A DNA stretch of 64,000 bases from Lineus longissimus (lineage: Eukaryota > Nemertea > Pilidiophora > Heteronemertea > Lineidae): NCBI RefSeq assembly GCF_910592395.1, contig NC_088310.1, positions 7,449,501 through 7,513,500 on the forward strand. Reading direction: 5' to 3'. Position numbers and translations under genes: made by a program. Under the pieces are notes generated by a model, which was not told the DNA's origin, made no database searches, and saw only the letters and a program-made list of their open reading frames with translations. Position 1 is the first letter of the stretch, and each line of letters starts with the position of its first letter. Shown here one piece after another: positions 58,509 to 64,000 of this stretch.

Positions 58509-58582
58509 CCTCAATGCATCCATGATGTCTGGTTGATCAGCAGCAGTCGGGAATGAGGCCAGCAGTGGACTGTGGATTATCT
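58509..58582 (-). CDS. Exon of gene M, 24 codons
   Basis: The acceptor GATTTTTCAG (ending 58583) and donor (TTGAGG then GTTCGTG, 58507-58508) bound 74 bases: AG, then IIHSPLLASFPTAADQPDIM and DALR. The leading AG completes the G left by the exon at 58806-58918 to give Glu. It ends in phase 0. The short exon lacks a long open frame, which is why it is easily missed. Confidence 0.85.
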
Positions 58583-58805
58583 CTGAAAAATCAAGCCATT
58601 CATATTTATATTTTTGATAAAGAAATTTAGTACCAACTAGCATATTCTACACATGTGTACCAACACCATTGGGCAAGATCTAAAACCAGGCATGAAACAG
58701 GGGTCTGCTTGGATATTTCCATATCAGCTTTAAATCAGCTTAATTCTGAAGCTCTGCAAGAGACTTGCCAACCCTAATAGATAGTATTTGGGTTACATAA
58801 CAAAC

Positions 58806-58918
58806 CTGTTGATTCAAGATCAACTCTGTCCCTCAGGAGTTCATCAGCCAGAATCTGGCGGTAGAACGATATAAATGGAATGTGAAGGGTACTGGCTACC
58901 AGCACGTCTGGCAGGGTG
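58806..58918 (-). CDS. Exon of gene M, 37 codons
   Basis: The acceptor CTTTGCAG (ending 58919) and donor (CAACAG then GTTTGT, 58804-58805) bound 113 bases: one base, TLPDVLVASTLHIPFISFYR, QILADELLRDRVDLEST, one base. The first base completes GA from the exon at 59348-59442 to give Asp. Two amphipathic helices separated by a His-Ile-Pro turn. Family not recognised. Confidence 0.88.
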
Positions 58919-59347
58919 CTGCAAAGAAAACACAAAATCAGCTTGTAACGATGTCGAAAACACGTTTGAGAACTTCACTTTCTTTTGGTTTCTACACTGT
59001 AGTGTCAGCGAACAAGGATTGGACTTCAAGTTTTCTGTCTGAATGGGAACTTCACAGAAGTCAGGTTCAAATTTTTATCTGAGAAAAGGGAGCGAGGTGA
59101 TTTTTACAACGGTTGACGTTTTCTCTAGGCGCTGTTTATTGGAGTCTTTTTTGTCAGACTTTTTACAGCACTCACTTGCACAAAAATATCTCTAAAATGC
59201 TCATTTTTGGTCCAATTTTGAAAATTCAACGATCCACGGAGAGTTGAGATAAAGATATTTCTATTCCAGCTATCAAATTGAGCAATTAGGAAGAGGAACA
59301 TTTCTGGAAACTGCCTTGAAATTTGACATCCCTGTGATTATACGTAC

Positions 59348-59442
59348 TCCATGAGTTCCTTCTGGTCCTTGCTCGGCTGCGATATCTTGACGATGAACCG
59401 TGGCTGTTTGTTGCCTGACATCAGCGTACGGAACACGCTAGA
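59348..59442 (-). CDS. Exon of gene M, 31 codons
   Basis: The acceptor TGGTCTTTAGCTCAG (ending 59443) and donor (CATGGA then GTACGTA, 59346-59347) bound 95 bases: SSVFRTLMSGNKQPRFIVKI, SQPSKDQKELM, then GA. It joins both neighbours in phase. RFIVKISQ has a beta-strand pattern and the rest is a polar loop and helix. Confidence 0.88.
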
Positions 59443-60206
59443 CTGAGCTAAAGACCAGAAAAGGATTAGAGTCAAGCATTGGATAACTCACATTTTCTGT
59501 CACAACCTGTGATGAAAGAACGAATGAAACTTTAGCAAAGGTGTGATGCTTGCAAAATCTACCAGAAACCATTCAATATTATTTAGGCGTTTGCAAAATC
59601 TTTGTTGGAAACACTGTGAATATCGGTTATAGCCAGCTGCAATTTGTGCATAACTCAGCATGCACAGGTTACACAAAGCAGAAGGGATGTCAATAGTGAC
59701 TGGGACTGTAGCTAAGTAAGGATTGATTGATTTACTACCTAATGCTCTGCCTACTCTGTTTATACACGCAGACCCACGGATTCAACATTTTGGTTTCATC
59801 ACTTGCATGAATTTTACAGCCGTAGAACCCGCCCCAGAATGTGTATTATCAGCTGCGGAACTTGGGGATAATTTGGCAGTACATATTACTGCCGATCAAT
59901 AGTATGCAGTGTACGGACCCGGTAAATACCGGGTGCACCAGGTGCGGTAGCAAAAGGGTTAAAGGGGTTCATGATGCAAATGTATTACATGTATCTGTAA
60001 GTGAAAATGTTTCAAAACTGAAGAAGAATGAGGAATGACAGATGTTATGTATTATGCTACACAAACAGGCAAATATTTTCCAAACCTAGTGGATGATAAT
60101 GATTAGATCATAGCAAGGAATGATTGTTAAAAGCATCCTGAGCAGCGGGTAGTCAGTTTAAACAGGTCCTTCTCTGTCAAAATATCTCAAGTTGCAAAAT
60201 ATTCAC

Positions 60207-60372
60207 ACATGCAGCTATCAAAGAGCGCAACTCATGGGTTTGACAATGTTTGAAGGCGCAGAACACTTTTACAAATTGTGAATTCAATTGGAGTTGCACG
60301 TTGGAAACTTTGCGGTTGTCATGTGATAAGTCAATGTAGCCCTTTGTCGAGGGCACTGTGGATTTTTCTGGC
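60207..60372 (-). CDS. Exon of gene M, about 55 codons
   Basis: The acceptor CAATATCATGTTCTTCAG (ending 60373) opens with one base, then PEKSTVPSTKGYIDLSHDNR, KVSNVQLQLNSQFVKVF and CAFKHCQTHELRSLIAAC. The 3' end is set at TGCATGT then GTGAAT (60205-60206) because it leaves phase 0, as the next exon requires. The donor is weak, and the frame continues nine codons to a stop. The start needs two bases from an exon that I did not find. Confidence 0.75.
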
Positions 60373-61360
60373 CTGAAGAACATGATATTGGCCGAGGGGG
60401 GATGATAAGACGGTTTAAAAAAATTCCTAACAGGCAACTTACTGAATCCTGTCGAGGAATGTCAGATATTTCGACAGAAAAAACTGATATAAGCAACTTG
60501 AGAAACCAGCTCTTTTCAAAAGCAATTATACATTCTACTAGCACTGATCTGCCTATATATTATGGAAAATTCTGTGCATGGGGGTCGAAACTTGCGTGAT
60601 TTGTAAGTTACCCTACTAATGTCATGCAAGCATGCATAGTCTCTGTACTAACCATCTGAAAAGATATTAAGTGTTAGACAGGGTTATGACAGCAAGGAAG
60701 TTTGTCAACATCAGGGAAGCCTGGACATGATGGACACCAAAGCAAAATTTTGAACACTTGCTAAAAAAGCGAAATCATGTAATGGAGAAAAACAAATTAG
60801 AGACAGTAAAGTTCCATCTCCACATAAGTATTTCATGCAGAAGGTATTTGTTATTTTATGCCATGTTGCGTACAATTAAAGCATCGACTTGAGTTTGATG
60901 TGCGGTATGAAATGCTTATTTGGAGATGTTATGTTGTCCTGTTGTAGACAGATACTAATGTTGTTGACATGTTGTTCTTTTTTGAGTGTCATGTGCATCA
61001 TACGAGCCGGTCACCCAACAAATTGATGTCTGTGCAATGAGTTCTAACGATTCCATTGTTGACTCTGATGTGTGGTTACTGGGTCCTTTATCATCCTCCC
61101 TCTGTCCTTCAGCCAACCGTACCAATAAGGTGTGACCAAGTTGAACTTCATGATGTGTGGCAATTGCTCTATTCTTTCATGATGTGATTGCCGTTCATGT
61201 GTTTCCTGGTGTGAGCGTCCAAGATGGTTCGACCTCATAATCATATGGATGTGCCACAACTCCTTCCATCATTTTCAAAATGACGTCCTTGTGCATGTCA
61301 TTTTTTCAAGCTGTTTCTTATACCTGTGTGTAAACTCTGTTGTGTGATGGCATATGTGTT
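60373..61360. other. Intron of gene M
   Basis: No exon supported. The minus frames at 60284-60544 overlap the exon at 60207-60372 and its acceptor tract and are shadows. Confidence 0.5.
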
Positions 61361-61768
61361 GCCTCTTGCACCTGTGTGTTGCCGCTTGCACCCTGTGTGT
61401 TGCCGCTTGCACATGTGTGTTGCCGCTTGCACCCTGTGTGTTGCCGCTTGCACCCTGTGTGTTGCCGCTTGCACCCTGTGTGTTGCCGCTTGCACCCTGT
61501 GTGTTGCCGCTTGCACCTGTGTGTTGCCGCTTGTGCCCTGTGTGTTGCCGCTTGCGCCCTGTGTGTTGCCGCTTGCGCCCTGTGTGTTGCCTCTTGCGCC
61601 CTGTGTGTTGCCGCTTGCACCCTGTGTGTTGCCGCTTGTGCCCTGTGTGTTGCCGCTTGCACCCTGTGTGTTGCCGCTTGTGCCCTGTGTGTTGCCGCTT
61701 GCGCCCTGTGTGTTGCCGCTTACACCCTGTGTGTTGCCGCTTGTGCCCTGTGTGTTGCCTCTTGCACT
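61361..61768. repeat. 21-bp minisatellite, about 19 copies
   Basis: The head-to-tail unit TGTGTGTTGCCGCTTGCACC, plus one C, has variants GCGCC, GTGCC and CTCTTGC. The 21-base length is divisible by three and the unit has no stop in any of three plus frames and two minus frames, so frames of 143-161 codons (CVLPLAP repeats) arise automatically. Flanks have no exon features, so these are not genes. Confidence 0.95.
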
Positions 61769-63475
61769 TGAGGACTCTGTTTCTTAGGCTTCTTAAATTT
61801 CACATGTCACTTGTCAATTTGAGTGAATTGTCAATTTGAGTGAATTGGAGATGTGCACATGATCAGCAACTTGTTAACAGTGCTTTTGCTACCACTAAGC
61901 CCAAAACTACACCAGTGTACAATGTAGGATATATCTAAGCTACAATTACACAAATGATGAAAAAAACACAGACGATATATTTGATATTATTTCTTAACCA
62001 TACATACATAACCACTTATAAAAACGCACAGCACCCATAAGCTGATGCAGAGGACTAGGGTCATCCTCAAAGATTTATAATACTGACTTTCCACAAATTC
62101 ACCACACTGAACACAAAATAATAGTATCCATTGATCCTCTTGAGACCAAGCAAAAAGCACTTTTTTTCTCAAGTCCCTGATATCACCCACCTCCCCCACA
62201 ACATGGCCTCTGTGGTTTATCCGGAGGAGGCCTCAAAGGCCTAATGCGTCCTAGATTGAAAATGTTACAACAATGTTATGAAGTTCTTCCAAAATGTTAG
62301 TTATCTCCACTTTGAGATAACAGTGAATTCTACATTTGTGAAATATACAAAGCACATAATCAGAAGAGAGGGTCGAGAAAAGATAGCCGACACAAGGTAA
62401 AGAGAGCAAAGAGTTAACAGTTTCGCAGATTGAAAGAGAAAGATAGAACTCAAGGGAAGCTCTGTTTTTCAAAATATGTGACGCTCATTTGGTCTGGAAA
62501 AGTGCAAGGCAGAAGGGACCATTCAAACTAGCGCTCCACACTCAGGTCACAGATAGAGCCACCTCAGAAAGTAGCCTACCTCTTGGTGGCCAAAATGATA
62601 TCAAAACTCAGAGAGAACTGGCATCAAGTCTCAGTCCGACAGTGCACAATTTTGTGTCAAATTAGGGCAAGCCGTGGTTGCTCTGTCACAAATGCAGAGC
62701 GCTATATTGTCGTAAACTTCTAGTCATGCAACAGAAAAACACAAAAAGCAAAGTGAAAGGCAACCAAGAAAACTTATAGAAGGCAGAAAAAGGAAGGTTA
62801 GGATAGAGCAATTCATTTGCCTCTTCTTTCTCTATGTAACATTAGTTCCTCAATACATAAGATTAAAAGACATGCCATGCCTAAGGTGATTCTGTGATAA
62901 AAGCATAACACTTCTTTGGCCATGCGGCCACTCTTGAAATTGGGATGGGATTCATGGTCATGGATGAAGACAGTTGAAGAAAACATATGAGTCATACAGC
63001 CAAACTCATACTCAAGGAAGCAACCATCATCGCAGACGCGACTCGCAACCACATGCCTAGTTGCTGAATTATCAATGGCCAATTCTGTATATATTCGCAC
63101 CACTTTCAGTCAGTTCCTAGAGTAAGAATTCAGCTTACTGTTAACCCAAATATATTCATGGTCAATCTTTTTGGCATACTTTGATTTAGCATTTTTACAA
63201 AACTGTAACAATAATTCCAATTAAGACTTTTTTTATCGCAGCTATATATTTGTGCGATTATCTGGAACTCGAAATTCAAACGCCAACAAATATTTCAAAG
63301 TCAACGATAATTGACTTTATACGATATAGAGTGACTGATAATCTCATGCAGGACTTAAACCTATGGCCTACAGGTGGCGTCGGAAAGAACCTAGTTCTTG
63401 CCACGCCACGACATGAAGCACGGGTCTGAAGCATTCCGACAACGACAACACCTGAGGGTAGGACATCATACTTAC
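61769..63475. other. Intron of gene M; one ambiguous open stretch
   Basis: A minus-strand frame at 62813-63103 (96 codons, including RMAKEVLCFYHRITLG) is unusually long for this AT content. An acceptor-like GATAATTCAG lies near its upstream end (63068-63077), but no donor fits. An exon supplying the phase between 63476-63493 and 60207-60372 must lie in this interval. Confidence 0.35.
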
Positions 63476-63493
63476 GCTGTACAGGGGTTTGGC
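63476..63493 (-). CDS. 18-base microexon of gene M
   Basis: The acceptor GGTATATCTTTAG (ending 63494) and a near-perfect donor (TACAGC then GTAAGTAT, 63474-63475) enclose 18 bases reading AKPLYS in phase 0-0. The preceding exon ends in phase 0 at 63712, so insertion keeps the frame (…LFGI then AKPLYS). The strength of both sites supports a true microexon, although a single case may be chance. Confidence 0.48.
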
Positions 63494-63711
63494 CTAAAGA
63501 TATACCATACAGAGATTACAGTAGGGGCCAGATGATTTATACATAGAGTTAGTAACCACTTATAGATACATTAAATGCTAAATAAGTTACAGTTAGGACC
63601 AACAATGATACTCTGTCAGTCTGTTATCCTTTCCTATGTTAGTGGATAAAGGAGTTTTTCAGGGAGTTGAAAGTATTCGGATTACAACACCTCAAAATCT
63701 AACAGCCTTAC
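63494..63711. other. Short intron of gene M
   Basis: 218 bases, AT-rich, donor GTAAGG at its upstream end (63706-63711) and the microexon acceptor at its downstream end. Confidence 0.45.
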
Positions 63712-63892
63712 GATACCAAAGAGACTGCAAAACGTTAGTGGGTCGCAAATATTTTTTGCTTGCCATGCTGGAGCCAGTGGAGGTCTGGAACCAGATTCAA
63801 GGTCATCTATGATGTCACTTTCCCCACTGGTGGCACCTGCTTCCTGCCACTCTAACCAAATATTATCAAACAGCTTCATGTTATTACAAAGC
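63712..63892 (-). CDS. Exon of gene M, about 60 codons
   Basis: The donor GGTATC then GTAAGG (63710-63711) is clear. The acceptor is set at CATCTTATAAG (ending 63893), which has a poor pyrimidine tract, so the 5' end is uncertain. The frame reads LCNNMKLFDNIWLEWQEAGA, TSGESDIIDDLESGSRPP and LAPAWQAKNICDPLTFCSL, FGI. The acidic Ser/Asp tract (SGESDIIDDLESGS) suggests a regulatory loop. It is the most upstream exon of gene M in the window; the gene probably continues past base 64000. Family not recognised. Confidence 0.75.
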
Positions 63893-64000
63893 CTTATAAG
63901 ATGCTCCCTATCCTATTCAACACCTTTTCAAACCTCGGAAATATAAATAAACCAATCAGTTTACAATTTATAGGAAGTTAGTATATGATTACAACATCGA

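Noticed and set aside
61326-61839. Cys-rich CVLPLAP repeat proteins of 143-161 codons
   Set aside because: Product of a 21-bp minisatellite open in several frames on both strands, with no exon signals.
1-64000. Bacterial operon, phage, CRISPR or defence system
   Set aside because: No run of overlapping long frames with ribosome binding sites, no regularly spaced short repeats with unique spacers; the pattern is spliced eukaryotic genes with transposon-derived repeats.

Overview
The window looks like a slice of a large-intron animal genome, probably a marine invertebrate. The evidence is AT-rich intronic background, short phased exons bounded by GT-AG signals, palindromic MITE-like elements, tRNA-derived fragments and minisatellites. 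No bacterial operon, rRNA gene, CRISPR array or viral gene is visible. I could not name the species, nor either host gene, from sequence alone. Nearly all gene content is split into exons of 18 to 181 bases, so I read exons from splice signals, frame and phase. The longest intact coding block is one 857-base exon at 31020-31876.

Left part (1 to about 35.3 kb): a set of minus-strand exons, called gene N here, at 35187-35247, 31020-31876, 25448-25501, 17950-18039, 17350-17387, 12792-12867, 8121-8153, 4539-4629 and possibly the window edge 1-106. The large exon encodes a low-complexity Ser/Pro-rich, probably disordered segment with an acidic run. Phases do not join between every neighbour, so exons are missing from my list or more than one gene is present.

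Right part (38.4 to 63.9 kb): a second minus-strand gene, gene M, read from about 63892 down to a stop codon at 38381-38383. Phases join cleanly over 60372-53167 (six exons) and over 50552-48526 (three exons). The final pair, 41745-41614 and 38533-38381, is also phase-compatible. The product is mostly helical and soluble in appearance and has no domain that I recognise. Two of its exons have decayed tandem copies next to them (41.1 kb and 50.7 kb).

Between and inside the introns are repeats. A roughly 300-bp unit array (18.85-21.16 kb) carries a CTCF-consensus-like motif in every unit. Six copies of a roughly 180-bp palindromic MITE are present; one has its terminal repeat amplified into a 600-bp minisatellite. 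Other elements are a near-perfect 230-bp inverted repeat at 41.3 kb, foldback elements at 16.2 and 21.3 kb, a 21-bp minisatellite at 61.4 kb and several tRNA-derived fragments. I found no evidence of a complete novel system. The most unusual signal is the CTCF-like array.
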